DNA of 39,599 bases from an uncultured archaeon (GCA_902384455.1 CABMCB010000076.1:1-39599), one strand, 5' to 3'. Counted from the stretch's first letter, positions 15,080-23,486 are shown. Notes: generated from the sequence alone by a model not told the origin. Translations and numbers: made by a program.

Positions 15080-16363
15080 ATGGTCCGTTTGCAGCTGGCT
15101 CTCGACTTCGTGGACTTTGATCGCGCTTTGCGTGTAGCTGAAGCTGTGGCACCTTTTGTTGATGTTATCGAGGCGGGCACGCCTTTAATCAAAAGCGAGG
15201 GTTTGGGTGCTGTTAGGCTGTTGAGGAAGAGGTTTCCTGGCCATCAGATTCTTGCTGATATGAAGGTGTTGGATGCGGGGCGCATTGAGGTTGAGTCTGC
15301 GGCTAAGGCGGGCGCTCATTTGGTGGGCGTTGCCGGGGCGGCGTCTGATGCTACTGTTAGGGAGTGCGTGGAGGCGGCTAAGAACGTCGGTTGTCTTGTT
15401 GTGGCAGACTTGATTGCTGTGGGTAATCCTGTTAAGAGGGCTGGGGAGCTTGAGGCGTTGGGAGTTGTTGGTGTGGCGGTTCATTTGGCTATTGATCAGC
15501 ATATGCAGGCTAAGAATCCTCTTTCTACTTTGAGGTTGGTCCGTAAGACAGTGAAGATTCATGTTTACGTTGCCGGCGGTATTACGCCTAAGTCGGCGGC
15601 TTTGGCTGCTAAAGCTGGAGCGGACGTGGTCGTTGTGGGCGGCTACATCACTAAAGCAGAGAATCCCGGTAAGGCGGCGAAGGCGGTTAAAGCCGCGATT
15701 AAGACGGGTAAGGCGCCTGCTGAAAAACTGTTTGAGCGGACTATCGACGTGAAGAAGCTGCTCAAAAAAGTGTCTTCAGCCAACCTTTCAGACGCAATTC
15801 ACAGGAAGGGGGCTCTTTCCCACAAAATAAAGCCGCTTAAGGAGGGTTGTAGGGCGGTGGGGCCTGCTTACACAGTCAAGACTGTGCCTGGAGACTGGGC
15901 CAAGCCCGTTGAAGCAATAGATTCCGCCCCTAAGGGGAGTGTCATAGTTGTGGATGCGTTGGGGAGGCCTCCTGCGGTTTGGGGTGAGTTGGCGACTCGT
16001 AGTGCTTTGTTGAGGGGTGTTTCTGGTGTTGTGGTTTTTGGTGCTGTTCGTGATGTGGGTGATATTCGTATGTTGGGGTTGCCTGTTTTTGCGTCTCATA
16101 TGTCTCCTCATGCTGGTGAGCCTAAGGGTTTGGGTGAGATTAATGTGCCCGTGAGCATTGGCGGTGTGGAGGTGAGTCCTGGGGATTGGGTTTTGGCTGA
16201 TGATGATGGGGTCGTGGTGTTGCCTTCTGGGAGGGCGGTGGAGTACGCTAATCGCGCGGTGGATGTTTTGGAGAGGGAAAATAGGATTCGCGCTGAGATT
16301 AAGTCTACTAGGAAGGGGCTTTCTGAGGTTACTCATTTGTTGAAGTGGGAGAAGGCGAAGTAA
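15080..16363 (+). CDS. Hexulose-6-phosphate synthase fused to an RraA-like domain
   Basis: 427 residues. The N-terminal half (about 1-210) is 3-hexulose-6-phosphate synthase, an OMPDC-fold TIM barrel: LQLALDFVDFDRALRVAE, DVIEAGTPLIKSEG, ILADMKVLDAG (active-site D-x-K), AVHLAIDQHMQ, VAGGITPKSAALA, GADVVVVGGYIT. The C-terminal half (about 225-427) is RraA-like (LSDAIHRKGAL, VIVVDALGRPPAVWGELATRSA, GVVVFGAVRDVGDI, DDDGVVVLPS). The fusion is known in archaea. In organisms without the oxidative pentose phosphate route it supplies ribulose 5-phosphate by cleaving hexulose 6-phosphate; that use here is inference. Ribulose 5-phosphate feeds RibB. The RraA half should not be read as a ribonuclease E inhibitor. 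Confidence 0.92.
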   Translation: MVRLQLALDFVDFDRALRVAEAVAPFVDVIEAGTPLIKSEGLGAVRLLRKRFPGHQILADMKVLDAGRIEVESAAKAGAHLVGVAGAASDATVRECVEAAKNVGCLVVADLIAVGNPVKRAGELEALGVVGVAVHLAIDQHMQAKNPLSTLRLVRKTVKIHVYVAGGITPKSAALAAKAGADVVVVGGYITKAENPGKAAKAVKAAIKTGKAPAEKLFERTIDVKKLLKKVSSANLSDAIHRKGALSHKIKPLKEGCRAVGPAYTVKTVPGDWAKPVEAIDSAPKGSVIVVDALGRPPAVWGELATRSALLRGVSGVVVFGAVRDVGDIRMLGLPVFASHMSPHAGEPKGLGEINVPVSIGGVEVSPGDWVLADDDGVVVLPSGRAVEYANRAVDVLERENRIRAEIKSTRKGLSEVTHLLKWEKAK

Positions 16364-16436
16364 CCTGTTGGTTAGTTTTGTTTTTATACTCCTCTAAAGC
16401 GATAAATAGAAGTAGGTGAGTTTGCCTGGTTGTATT

Positions 16437-16955
16437 ATGGCTCTTTCGAATCAGAAGACGTTGGGGGTTGCGTTGGGCGTGTTTGCCGTAGCCCTTATTG
16501 CGCTTTTGGCGATAGTTAAGGTTCAGGTTGATGAGGAGGGGGCTTTTTTGTGTAAGCTGGTTGATGAGTCCCCTAATTTGACTATGGACCAGTGTCCTGC
16601 GCACAACAACAATGTTTCCTGGTTTATTATTGCGGGTTTCGGAGTGGCTTTCCTAATCATTGCTATAGCCGGTTACTTATTTTTGACTGCGGGAAAGGAG
16701 GCTGCTGTTGCCGTTGCTGCTGTTGCCGTAGAAGGCAAGCAGTTTAAGGAGGTTGACGTTTCAGCGTTTGACGAGGAAGAGAAGGCAGTGTACGAGTTAA
16801 TCAGGAAAAATGAGGGCTCAATGTACCAAAGCGACTTGGTGCGGGAGTCCGGCTACTCCAAAGTCCGCGTGACCCGAATCCTTGATAAGCTGGAGAGCAA
16901 GAAAATAGTCGAGAGGAAGCGGCGGGGAATGGCCAACATAGTAGTCCTCTCGTGA
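16437..16955 (+). CDS. Two-TM membrane protein with C-terminal winged helix
   Basis: 172 residues. TM1 (TLGVALGVFAVALIALLAIV) and TM2 (VSWFIIAGFGVAFLIIAIAGYLFL) flank a short loop holding two Cys (FLCKLVDES...MDQCPAH) that could pair outside the cell. An Ala/Val-rich linker leads to a MarR-like wHTH: DEEEKAVYELIRKNEGSMYQSDLVRESGYSKVRVTRILDKLESKKIVERKRRGMANIVVLS. It would be a membrane-tethered transcription regulator, an architecture common in archaea. ATG 16437 is preferred because a GTG at 16416 adds only seven residues. TTTTTATACT at 16381-16390 is the likely promoter. Confidence 0.75.
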   Translation: MALSNQKTLGVALGVFAVALIALLAIVKVQVDEEGAFLCKLVDESPNLTMDQCPAHNNNVSWFIIAGFGVAFLIIAIAGYLFLTAGKEAAVAVAAVAVEGKQFKEVDVSAFDEEEKAVYELIRKNEGSMYQSDLVRESGYSKVRVTRILDKLESKKIVERKRRGMANIVVLS

Positions 16956-16969
16956 GCCGTATACTAGAG

Positions 16970-17016
16970 TATTTAAGTCTCCGGTTGTCACTACATATAC
17001 TCAGCTGTTGGAGGTG
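16970..17016 (+). promoter_or_regulatory. Promoter and strong ribosome-binding site of the 14-codon gene
   Basis: A TATA-like TATTTAA (about 16970-16976) and a second AT element, ACATATAC (about 16993-17000), lie upstream of GGAGGTG (17010-17016). That Shine-Dalgarno is near-perfect and sits 5 nt before ATG 17022. It is among the strongest ribosome-binding sites in the window, which is remarkable for so short a reading frame. Confidence 0.6.
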
Positions 17017-17021
17017 AAAAC

Positions 17022-17066
17022 ATGGCGGACACAAAGAAGAAGAAACCCGGTTGCGGCTGCTGCTAA
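17022..17066 (+). CDS. 14-residue Lys/Cys protein MADTKKKKPGCGCC
   Basis: ATG 17022 opens 14 codons and a TAA. The product is MADTKKKKPGCGCC: an acidic-to-basic head with four Lys, then a C-terminal Gly-Cys-Gly-Cys-Cys that could bind a metal or be lipid-modified. Support comes from a TATA element, an excellent GGAGGTG ribosome-binding site and a downstream T-run. It is far below gene-finder size limits. It might instead be a leader peptide, but the next downstream gene is on the opposite strand, so no attenuated target is visible. Confidence 0.6.
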   Translation: MADTKKKKPGCGCC

Positions 17067-17067
17067 A

Positions 17068-17109
17068 CATAAGGCAAACCTTGGTTGAACAAGCAATATC
17101 CCTTTTTTT
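17068..17109 (+). terminator. Likely terminator of the 14-codon gene
   Basis: A short inverted repeat (AAGG-CAAA-CCTT, then CAAACCTTGGTTG) is followed by seven T at 17103-17109. Archaeal termination usually depends on a T-run. The minus-strand gene that ends at 17132 converges on it. Confidence 0.55.
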
Positions 17110-17131
17110 AATATTACCTTAATTTTCCGGT

Positions 17132-17587
17132 TTACCGCTGGCAAGCAACTTCAGTCTGAAGCCACTCCGTAACCATCTGAGGGGCTTTGCTTTTTGGGAA
17201 GGCCCTGACTTTGATTTTAACGTGCAATCCGGTTTCCGAGAGAACCAGTCGTCCTTCAGAGGCCTCTTTTACGTTAAGCCGCAGGAAGAAGTTGCCTTCT
17301 TCGTCTAAGCGGTTTTCCGCGTCTTCCCTGAGGTGTTTGCGTTCTTTTCTATCCAGGTTTTCAGTTAGCAGCGTGATGAACTTCTTGACGTCGCGCTGGC
17401 GCGTCGTCTTAGCAATCAAAACAGTCAGCTCAGTCAGAAAAACGCCTCCGTCCTCTTCGGCAGATAGAGTTTCAGTTTGGATTTCAGCGTCGGGCAGCAG
17501 ATATTTGAGGGCTCTTTTTGCCTCAGGAACATCCTCCTCCTTGGAGAACACTCTCAGTCTGATGCTTGACGCGGGAAGTGGGGCCAC
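17132..17587 (-). CDS. COG1325-type RNA-binding protein (predicted exosome-associated)
   Basis: 151 residues. The pattern IRLRVFSKEEDVPEAKRALKYLLP...LTVLIAKTTRQRDVKKFITLL...FFLRLNVKEASEGRLVL...VHVKIKVRAFPKS-type C-terminal half fits the DUF54/COG1325 family, suggested to work with the archaeal exosome or RNA processing. The start is GTG 17587, whose G is shared with the metG TAG stop (1-nt overlap), so translation is probably coupled to metG. Function is predicted from family context only. Confidence 0.75.
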   Translation of the reverse strand: MAPLPASSIRLRVFSKEEDVPEAKRALKYLLPDAEIQTETLSAEEDGGVFLTELTVLIAKTTRQRDVKKFITLLTENLDRKERKHLREDAENRLDEEGNFFLRLNVKEASEGRLVLSETGLHVKIKVRAFPKSKAPQMVTEWLQTEVACQR

Positions 17588-19632
17588 TATCTTATTTTGG
17601 CGCCGACCGAAATGTCTTCTGCGGGAGATACAAGCACCACTTTCTGTCCGTCGTCTGCGGCAAGAAGCATCCCTTTGCTTTCCAAGCCCCTAAGTTTGGC
17701 GGGCGCAAGGTTTGCCACCACCACGATCTTGCGGCCGATAAGCTGCTCTTTAGTGTAGTGTCCTTTGAGTCCTGCGACTAGTGTTCTGTCTGCGCCTTCG
17801 CCTACGTCCACTGTGAGCGCGTATAGTTTGTCGGCGTTGGGGTTGTCTTTCACCGTTTTGACTACCCCCACTTTCATTTCGACTTTGGCGAACTCCTCGT
17901 AGGTTATTGCGGCTTTTGTTTCCTCTTTTTTGGGTTCTGTTGCTGTCACTTTGGTTTCCCCCGTTTTTTTCCCGCTTAAGTATTTTTTCTTGAATTCCTC
18001 CACATCCTCATCTTCTATTTGAGTGTAGAGGGCCTCTATTTTTCCTATTTTGTGTCCGCCTGTTATGAGCGGTTTTTTGGCGTCTTCCCAGCGGACGCCG
18101 TCCTTCATTTTAAGCATCGAGCGCACTTTCGCTCCGCTTTCAGGCAGGAACGGTTCCATGAGCACTGACAGCGACGCGGTGAGGTTGGCGCATATGTACA
18201 GTGCGTTGCTTTCTTTGCCTTTCCACGGCTCCTTCTTCTGGAAGTAGACGTTGCCTGCCGCCGCCACAGCCAGCAGCTTCTGCTGGGCCGCCTTAAGTTT
18301 CCTGTCGAATATGAGTTGGCCTATTTCGTCTGGCGCTTTTTCCATTAGGGTGAGTATTATTTTGTCGTCTTCGTCTAGTGTGGCGTGTTTGGGTATTGTG
18401 CCGCCTTTTTTCTCTATGAATGTGAGCGTTCTGTGTATGAAGTTTCCGAGGGTTCCGATGAGTTCCTTGTTTACGTGCTCTTTGAATTCGGTGAAGTTGA
18501 AGTCGCAGTCGCTTGTTTCGGGGTTTATGGCGATGAGGCCGTAGCGGACTGCGTCGACGTCGAATTCGGCGAGTATGTCGTGGAGCCAGACGACCCAGTT
18601 GCGGCTGGTGCTCATCTTTTGTCCTTCGAGGTTGAGGTATTCGTTGCTTGCGATAAGCCACGGTAGGTTGTATGTGCCTTCTGCGAGTAAGGTTGCTGGC
18701 CAGATTATTGTGTGGAATGCGATGTTGTCTTTTCCGATGAAGTGGACGATGCGCGTGCTTGCTCCTTCCTTCTTTTTCCAGTAGTGTTTCCAGAGGTCGG
18801 GTTTACCTTGTTTTTCCGCCCATTCTTTGGTGCTGCTTACGTAGCCGATGGGCGCTTCGAACCAGACGTAGATGACTTTCCCTTCTGCGTGGGAAAGGGG
18901 GACGGGTATTCCCCAGCTCATGTCGCGGGTTATTGCGCGGTCGGTGAGGCCTTCGTTTATCCAGCCGAGGGCGAAGTGCTTGGCGTTTTCGGGCCAGTGG
19001 TTGCATTCTTCGGTTATCCATTTTTTGAGGGGTGTTGTGAATTTGGAGAGTTCGAAGAACCAGTGTTTTGTGTCGCGCATCTCTGGTTTTTGTTTGTCGA
19101 GTATGCTGTATGAGTCGAGTAGTTCGTGGGGTTCGAGTTGTTTTCCGCATTTCTCGCACTGGTCGCCGCGTTGGTCGGGGCTTTTGCAGTGGGGGCATGT
19201 GCCTCTGACGTAGCGGTCGGGGAGGAAGCGTTTTGCGCCGACGCTGTATGGGCGTTTCACGGTCTCTTCGTGTATGAAGCCGTTTTTGAGGGCGGAAGTG
19301 AAGAATTGCTGTGAGAGTTCGAAGTGGACTTTCCGTGCGGTGCCTGAGAAGTTGTCGAAGCTGATTTGTAGGGTGTTGAATGCGTCTTCCTGGATTTTGT
19401 GGTAGCGGTCGACGATTTCGCGCGGGGATACGCCTTCCTGTTCGGCGGCAACCGATATGGGCGTCCCGTGTTCGTCTGTGCCGCATATGAAGACGACTTC
19501 TTCGCCGCGCATCTTCAGGTAGCGCACGTAGACGTCTGCGGGCAGGTATGCGCCTGCTGCGTGGCCTATGTGTAGTGGGCCGTTTGCGTATGGTAGTGCG
19601 CTTGTTACGAGGTAGCGTGTTTTGTTTTCCAC
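17587..19632 (-). CDS. metG: Methionyl-tRNA synthetase with C-terminal tRNA-binding domain
   Basis: Class I aminoacyl-tRNA synthetase, 681 residues from GTG 19632. The catalytic domain has ALPYANGPLHIGH (HIGH motif, 21-24), zinc knuckle CPHCKSPDQRGDQCEKCG, and KMSTS in EGQKMSTSRNW. The anticodon-binding helices follow (AINPETSDCDFNFTEF). Residues from about 570 form an EMAPII/Arc1p-like OB domain (KVEMKVGVVKTVKDNPNADKL...LAPAKLRGLESKGMLL). The longer frame reaching 19887 runs through the thioredoxin gene and has an Arg/Asn-rich nonsense sequence, so I reject that start. GTG lies 8 nt after the thioredoxin stop; genes run aminotransferase-trx-metG-COG1325. Confidence 0.96.
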   Translation of the reverse strand: MENKTRYLVTSALPYANGPLHIGHAAGAYLPADVYVRYLKMRGEEVVFICGTDEHGTPISVAAEQEGVSPREIVDRYHKIQEDAFNTLQISFDNFSGTARKVHFELSQQFFTSALKNGFIHEETVKRPYSVGAKRFLPDRYVRGTCPHCKSPDQRGDQCEKCGKQLEPHELLDSYSILDKQKPEMRDTKHWFFELSKFTTPLKKWITEECNHWPENAKHFALGWINEGLTDRAITRDMSWGIPVPLSHAEGKVIYVWFEAPIGYVSSTKEWAEKQGKPDLWKHYWKKKEGASTRIVHFIGKDNIAFHTIIWPATLLAEGTYNLPWLIASNEYLNLEGQKMSTSRNWVVWLHDILAEFDVDAVRYGLIAINPETSDCDFNFTEFKEHVNKELIGTLGNFIHRTLTFIEKKGGTIPKHATLDEDDKIILTLMEKAPDEIGQLIFDRKLKAAQQKLLAVAAAGNVYFQKKEPWKGKESNALYICANLTASLSVLMEPFLPESGAKVRSMLKMKDGVRWEDAKKPLITGGHKIGKIEALYTQIEDEDVEEFKKKYLSGKKTGETKVTATEPKKEETKAAITYEEFAKVEMKVGVVKTVKDNPNADKLYALTVDVGEGADRTLVAGLKGHYTKEQLIGRKIVVVANLAPAKLRGLESKGMLLAADDGQKVVLVSPAEDISVGAKIR

Positions 19633-19640
19633 GTTTTTTT

Positions 19641-19967
19641 TTATTTGATGTATGGTTTTAGTTTGGCTATTATGTTTTCTTTGGGTTGTGCGCCTATGAT
19701 TTTGTCGACTAGTTTTCCTTCGTTGAGTATGAGTAGGGTGGGTATGCTCATTACTCCGTATTGTGCGGCTGTTTCGTTGTTTTCGTCTATGTTCAGTTTG
19801 CCTACCGCTATTTTGCCTTTGTATTCGCTTGCTATTTCTTCCACTATCGGGGCGATTCTTCTGCATGGTCCGCACCATGGGGCCCATAGGTCTGCGAGTA
19901 CGAGGCGGTTATTTTTTACGTAGTCGTTGAATGTTTTGTCTGTTAGTTCCGTGGCGTTTTCACTCAT
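19641..19967 (-). CDS. trxA: Thioredoxin
   Basis: 108-residue cytoplasmic disulfide reductase with the classic fold. Active site WAPWCGPCRRIAPIVEEIA, cis-Pro loop VMSIPTLLILNEGK, and the buried Asp in VLADLWAPW are all present. No signal peptide. ATG overlaps the upstream aminotransferase stop by 8 nt, and metG follows 8 nt downstream, so the gene is inside an operon. No thioredoxin reductase gene is seen in the window. Confidence 0.96.
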   Translation of the reverse strand: MSENATELTDKTFNDYVKNNRLVLADLWAPWCGPCRRIAPIVEEIASEYKGKIAVGKLNIDENNETAAQYGVMSIPTLLILNEGKLVDKIIGAQPKENIIAKLKPYIK

Positions 19968-21102
19968 TGTTTATCACCTTTTTGATTCTGTCGAATGCGC
20001 TTGTGAGTATCTCTTTGTTTGCGCTTCCGTATGAGATGCGGATGCATTCTGCTCCTCTTGTGCCGAACGGGCTTCCGGGTACTGTTCCTACTCCTGCTTC
20101 TATGAGTTTGTCTGCTAGCGCCAGGTCATCCCATCCGTCGAAGCGTGGGAATACGTAGAATGCGCCTTCGGGTTTGTCGCAGACTACGCCGTCGAGGTCT
20201 TTCATTAGGTTCATTACGTGGTCTCTGCGTTCCTTGAATGTGTCGCGCATCTTTTTGGCGTACTCTCTGGCTTCTGGTGTGAATGCGGCGACTGCTCCGT
20301 ATTGGGCGAAGCTTGTGCAGCAGGAAAGGCTCATCTCCTGGATGAGGTTCATTGTGTCGATGAGCTCTTTCTTGGGGCTTGCTCCCCATCCTAGCCGCCA
20401 GCCTGTCATGGAAAGCCATTTGCTGAATGCGCCGACGGTGAGCGTTTTTTCGTAGTCGCTTCCTGGGCTGTATACGTCGCCGCCGTAAGTGAACACTTCG
20501 TACACTTCGTCTGAAATCAGCCAGGCGTCCTTTCGGGCGCATATGTCGGCTATCTGCTTGAGCGTCTTCTTGGGTATTACCGCGCCTGTCGGGTTGCTTG
20601 GGCTGTTTACGAGCACCACCTTGGCGTCGCCGTTCTCAAGCTCCGAAAGGAAGTCTTCGCCTGGAATAAACCCTTTTTCAGCGGAAGTCGGAAGCCACTG
20701 GACGTTACCTCCTGCGTACGCCACCATGTCCGCGTAACTGACCCACGCGGGGTTGGGTATTGCGACAGTGTCGCCGTCGTCAACCAAAGCGAGGAACGCC
20801 TCGAAAAGCACCTGCTTGCCTCCTCCGCTCACAATAACACGGTCAGCATCAACGCCTTTAACGCCGTTTTCCTTCATCAGTTTCTCAGAAATCCTCTGGC
20901 GTAGCTCGGGAATACCCTTCCCCGGAGTATAATGCACCTTCCCCTCATCAAGCGCCTTCTTGGCAGCCTCCTTGACCACCGGAGCAGTATCGAAATCAGG
21001 GCGGCCTACAGTGAGGTCTATTACGCCGGGCTTCTTGGCTAATGCAGCATACTTGAACGTAGCCGAAGGCTTCACATCCGTAAGTCGAGACGAAAACTTC
21101 AT
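19960..21102 (-). CDS. Class I/II PLP-dependent aminotransferase (aspartate-type)
   Basis: 380 residues, the full length for fold-type I aminotransferases. KPGVIDLTVGRPDFDT near the start, HYTPGKGIPELRQRISE, VNSPSNPTGAVI, AWLISDEVYEVF (PLP-contacting Asp and Tyr), GAFSKWLSMTGWRLGW (Schiff-base Lys) and FPRFDGWDDLALADKLIEAGV are all standard. The substrate is probably aspartate or another 2-amino acid; the exact one cannot be read. First gene of the trx-metG-COG1325 operon, with the 3' end overlapping trx. Confidence 0.9.
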   Translation of the reverse strand: MKFSSRLTDVKPSATFKYAALAKKPGVIDLTVGRPDFDTAPVVKEAAKKALDEGKVHYTPGKGIPELRQRISEKLMKENGVKGVDADRVIVSGGGKQVLFEAFLALVDDGDTVAIPNPAWVSYADMVAYAGGNVQWLPTSAEKGFIPGEDFLSELENGDAKVVLVNSPSNPTGAVIPKKTLKQIADICARKDAWLISDEVYEVFTYGGDVYSPGSDYEKTLTVGAFSKWLSMTGWRLGWGASPKKELIDTMNLIQEMSLSCCTSFAQYGAVAAFTPEAREYAKKMRDTFKERRDHVMNLMKDLDGVVCDKPEGAFYVFPRFDGWDDLALADKLIEAGVGTVPGSPFGTRGAECIRISYGSANKEILTSAFDRIKKVINNE

Positions 21103-21145
21103 ACCTCAAGTAATGGGTAAATACTGCTAATAAAAAGGCGCGGCC

Positions 21146-21502
21146 TCAGAGTTCCGTGTATTTGCTTGCTTTCCCGTATGATTTCTCAATCGGGTATTTT
21201 CTGCCGGTCTTTATGAGTTTTTCTTGGAACGCCTTTTTGAGGTCTATGCCGCATTCGTGGGACAGAAGAAGCAGCGCGTGGAATACGTCCCCCATCTCAT
21301 CGGCAACTTCCTGCTTCTTCTTAGGGTTTTCCAGCATCAGGCGCTGTTCTTTTTCATCTTTGAATACGAAATGCGAGAGGAGTTCGTTGGATTCGACGCT
21401 CAAGTCCGCGGCCAGTGCGCCCGGAGTGTGGAATTTTTTCCAGTCGCGCGCGTCCCTGAACATAAGCGCTTCATTCAGAAGCAAATCTAAGTCGCTTTGC
21501 AT
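21146..21502 (-). CDS. MazG-like nucleotide pyrophosphohydrolase
   Basis: 118 residues. The all-helical MazG/dCTPase fold is shown by FRDARDWKKFHTPGALAADLSVESNELLSHFVF (first acidic ExxE-like pair) and KKQEVADEMGDVFHALLLLSHECGIDLKKAF (second pair, ExxD). The end KLIKTGRKYPIEKSYGKASKY is common in the RS21-C6-like group. It would hydrolyse (d)NTPs to NMP and PPi for pool cleaning. It lies 43 nt upstream of the aminotransferase and may join that transcript. Confidence 0.85.
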   Translation of the reverse strand: MQSDLDLLLNEALMFRDARDWKKFHTPGALAADLSVESNELLSHFVFKDEKEQRLMLENPKKKQEVADEMGDVFHALLLLSHECGIDLKKAFQEKLIKTGRKYPIEKSYGKASKYTEL

Positions 21503-21570
21503 ACCCTCATCTTGTGCGAAAGATAATAAGAGCTTAGTGCTGGCCTATTTTGACAGTATATTATTCCAAA

Positions 21571-22746
21571 ATGCGTAAGGATAGCGTAATGGTCGCGCAC
21601 AAGATTCGTCAATACAAATCATTCGACGTTATCGGCGAGGACGGCTCAGTAATCGACGACCACCTGAAAGACAACCCCGAAACAGTCAGAAAAACGTTGG
21701 ATGGAACGTTTAAAATACGGGCCGTTGACACTGAAGGCCGGGTGCGGGAGATTCCTAATCCTGTGGTTTTGCAGAGGGCTGCTTCTATGGGTGAGAATGG
21801 CCGGGAGTTTGCTCACGAACTCAACAACCTCCTGCAGGTGGCTGGAGGATACGCCGATGAAATGATCGAATACCAGCCGGTGAAAGGCTTACGCGAGTTT
21901 AAGGATGCTGTTATCGGTTGCGTCGACGTGACGAAAGAATTCTTTTTGGCCGTACACAGGTTTCGGGATGCGAGAACAACAAAGACTTACGTTAGGACGG
22001 AGCCTGAAGCCCGGCATGTTATATCTTTGGCTGTGGACTTAGGCAAAAATGCCGGCAGAGCAATCGGAGAAATGGATGCCGTGCTAACGCGCATTCATCC
22101 ACCAAAAGACGATGCTGTTGGTTCTGCTCCCGACTTGAGGTTGAAGACTTTCAGCGACTATTACCTCACCCTGGAGGGCGCCGTATCAAGGGCTAAGAAG
22201 CTTCTGGAAGTCTATGAAGGCACCACATTAGGCCATACGCTGGTTGAGTCTATTTCGCCTGTTGACTTAAGTGAAATCGCCCTAAGCAGCCTTCGGGAAA
22301 TAAGCCTTTTCGGCGATTTCGCTGATGTGCCCATAATACAAAATATCTCGGACGGCCTGCCGAAGGTTGCTGCGGACCCGGACCGTCTAAGGCAGGTCGG
22401 AGTCAACTTGATTAAGAACGCTGCGGAATCCTGCGTGCAACGCAGGGAGACTGAACGAGGCGGAGAACCGTTGGGGGGAGTAGAAGTGCGCCCGCTTTAT
22501 GTCTCCACTTTCGCGGAAGGCGGAAACTCGATTTTAGAAGTCAGAGACGAAGGAATGGGGATAACCCCTGAAAACCTGCAAAGAATAATCACGGAAGGCG
22601 ACTTAACCACCAAACCAACCGGCCACGCGCTTGGGCTTAGGGCTTCAAGGAAGATTGTTGAGTCTTATGGGGGTAGACTTGAAATTGAGAGCGCCGGCTA
22701 TCTGATGGGGGCTACTGTCAGGATGGTTCTGCCGGCGCAGAATTAA
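21571..22746 (+). CDS. Soluble histidine kinase, orphan
   Basis: 391 residues from ATG 21571 (TTG 21550 and ATG 21589 are possible). The H-box is GREFAHELNNLLQVAGG with His82 as the expected phosphorylation site, NtrB-like. The ATPase domain has the N-box (RLRQVGVNLIKNAAESC), G1 (LEVRDEGMGITPEN), the threonine loop (EGDLTTKPTGHALGLRASRKIVESYGG) and LEIESAGYLMGATVRMVLP. About 70 N-terminal residues have no transmembrane helix and no recognisable PAS or GAF pattern. The H-box and ATPase are separated by a long helical insert (~140 residues). No response regulator is in the window. Confidence 0.85.
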   Translation: MRKDSVMVAHKIRQYKSFDVIGEDGSVIDDHLKDNPETVRKTLDGTFKIRAVDTEGRVREIPNPVVLQRAASMGENGREFAHELNNLLQVAGGYADEMIEYQPVKGLREFKDAVIGCVDVTKEFFLAVHRFRDARTTKTYVRTEPEARHVISLAVDLGKNAGRAIGEMDAVLTRIHPPKDDAVGSAPDLRLKTFSDYYLTLEGAVSRAKKLLEVYEGTTLGHTLVESISPVDLSEIALSSLREISLFGDFADVPIIQNISDGLPKVAADPDRLRQVGVNLIKNAAESCVQRRETERGGEPLGGVEVRPLYVSTFAEGGNSILEVRDEGMGITPENLQRIITEGDLTTKPTGHALGLRASRKIVESYGGRLEIESAGYLMGATVRMVLPAQN

Positions 22747-22792
22747 CCCTAATCCCAAGATATTTTTGCTCGCGATACGTAAGGGTAGTATA

Positions 22793-23428
22793 GTGGACTC
22801 TTATATTGTGTTCTTGCAGCTCTCCTTAACATTCATCTTTGCGCTCCTTTTCGGCATTGAGCGTCAGCGTTCCCATAAGCCTGTGGGATTCGGCACATTC
22901 ATCTTCGTAGCAATCGGAGCATGCGCATTAGCAATCACAGCAACCAACCTCAACTCCGAAAACCCGCTCCCACTCCTTTCAGCAATAGTATCCGGAATAG
23001 GATTTTTGGGTGCGGGAGCGCTGCTTCGCCCATCAAGCGACAAAATATTCGGCGCCACCACCGCCGCAGGAATATGGGTGTTCGCCATAATAGGAATACT
23101 CATAGGAGTCAACGAATACGGCCTTGCCATCAGCGTCTACGTGCTAGTGTGGGTGACGATAATCGCCGACAGGTATCTTGCATCCCGCGGAATAGGGTTC
23201 TACCAGAAGAAGCTTACTATAACGACTGGAAAGCTTATGGACCCAAACGACGTGGACTGCGAGCTCTTAGACTGCTCTAAAAACCACAAGCTTCTGGTTA
23301 CCGACGTAGACAAGAAAGGCGACCGCATAACCCTCACTTTCATCATCGAGGGCACTTCGGAGGACATCCGCAAGGTCACGGGCAAGCTTGCGGCGTGCGA
23401 GTGGGTTGCGGCGTTCCACGTGGAATAA
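22793..23428 (+). CDS. MgtC/SapB-like membrane protein with C-terminal ACT-like domain
   Basis: 211 residues from GTG 22793 (a TTG at 22766 adds a non-membrane stub). The opening FLQLSLTFIFALLFGIERQRSHKPVGFGTFIFVAIGACALAI is the MgtC/SapB signature. It continues IVSGIGFLGAGALLRPSSDKIFGATTAAGIWVFAIIGILIG and one more membrane segment. The last ~70 residues are a soluble ACT-like unit (KLTITTGKL...EGTSEDIRKVTGKLAACEWVAAFHVE). The family is tied to growth at low magnesium in bacteria; transport itself is unproven. It starts 46 nt after the kinase gene. Confidence 0.85.
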   Translation: MDSYIVFLQLSLTFIFALLFGIERQRSHKPVGFGTFIFVAIGACALAITATNLNSENPLPLLSAIVSGIGFLGAGALLRPSSDKIFGATTAAGIWVFAIIGILIGVNEYGLAISVYVLVWVTIIADRYLASRGIGFYQKKLTITTGKLMDPNDVDCELLDCSKNHKLLVTDVDKKGDRITLTFIIEGTSEDIRKVTGKLAACEWVAAFHVE

Positions 23429-23486
23429 ATTTCCGGGAATCTGCAGTATTTTTAGTATTAAAGCTTAGACTGCGGGGTGATACTCT

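Noticed and set aside
15750..16363. Ribonuclease E inhibitor RraA
   Set aside because: The domain is RraA-like but archaeal HPS fusions have no RNase E target; a metabolic aldolase/lyase-type role is more likely.
19633..19887. 85-residue N-terminal extension of MetG
   Set aside because: It runs through the thioredoxin gene in another frame, is Arg/Asn/Gln-rich nonsense, and the conserved MetG start (ENKTRYLVTSALPYANG) follows the GTG at 19632.
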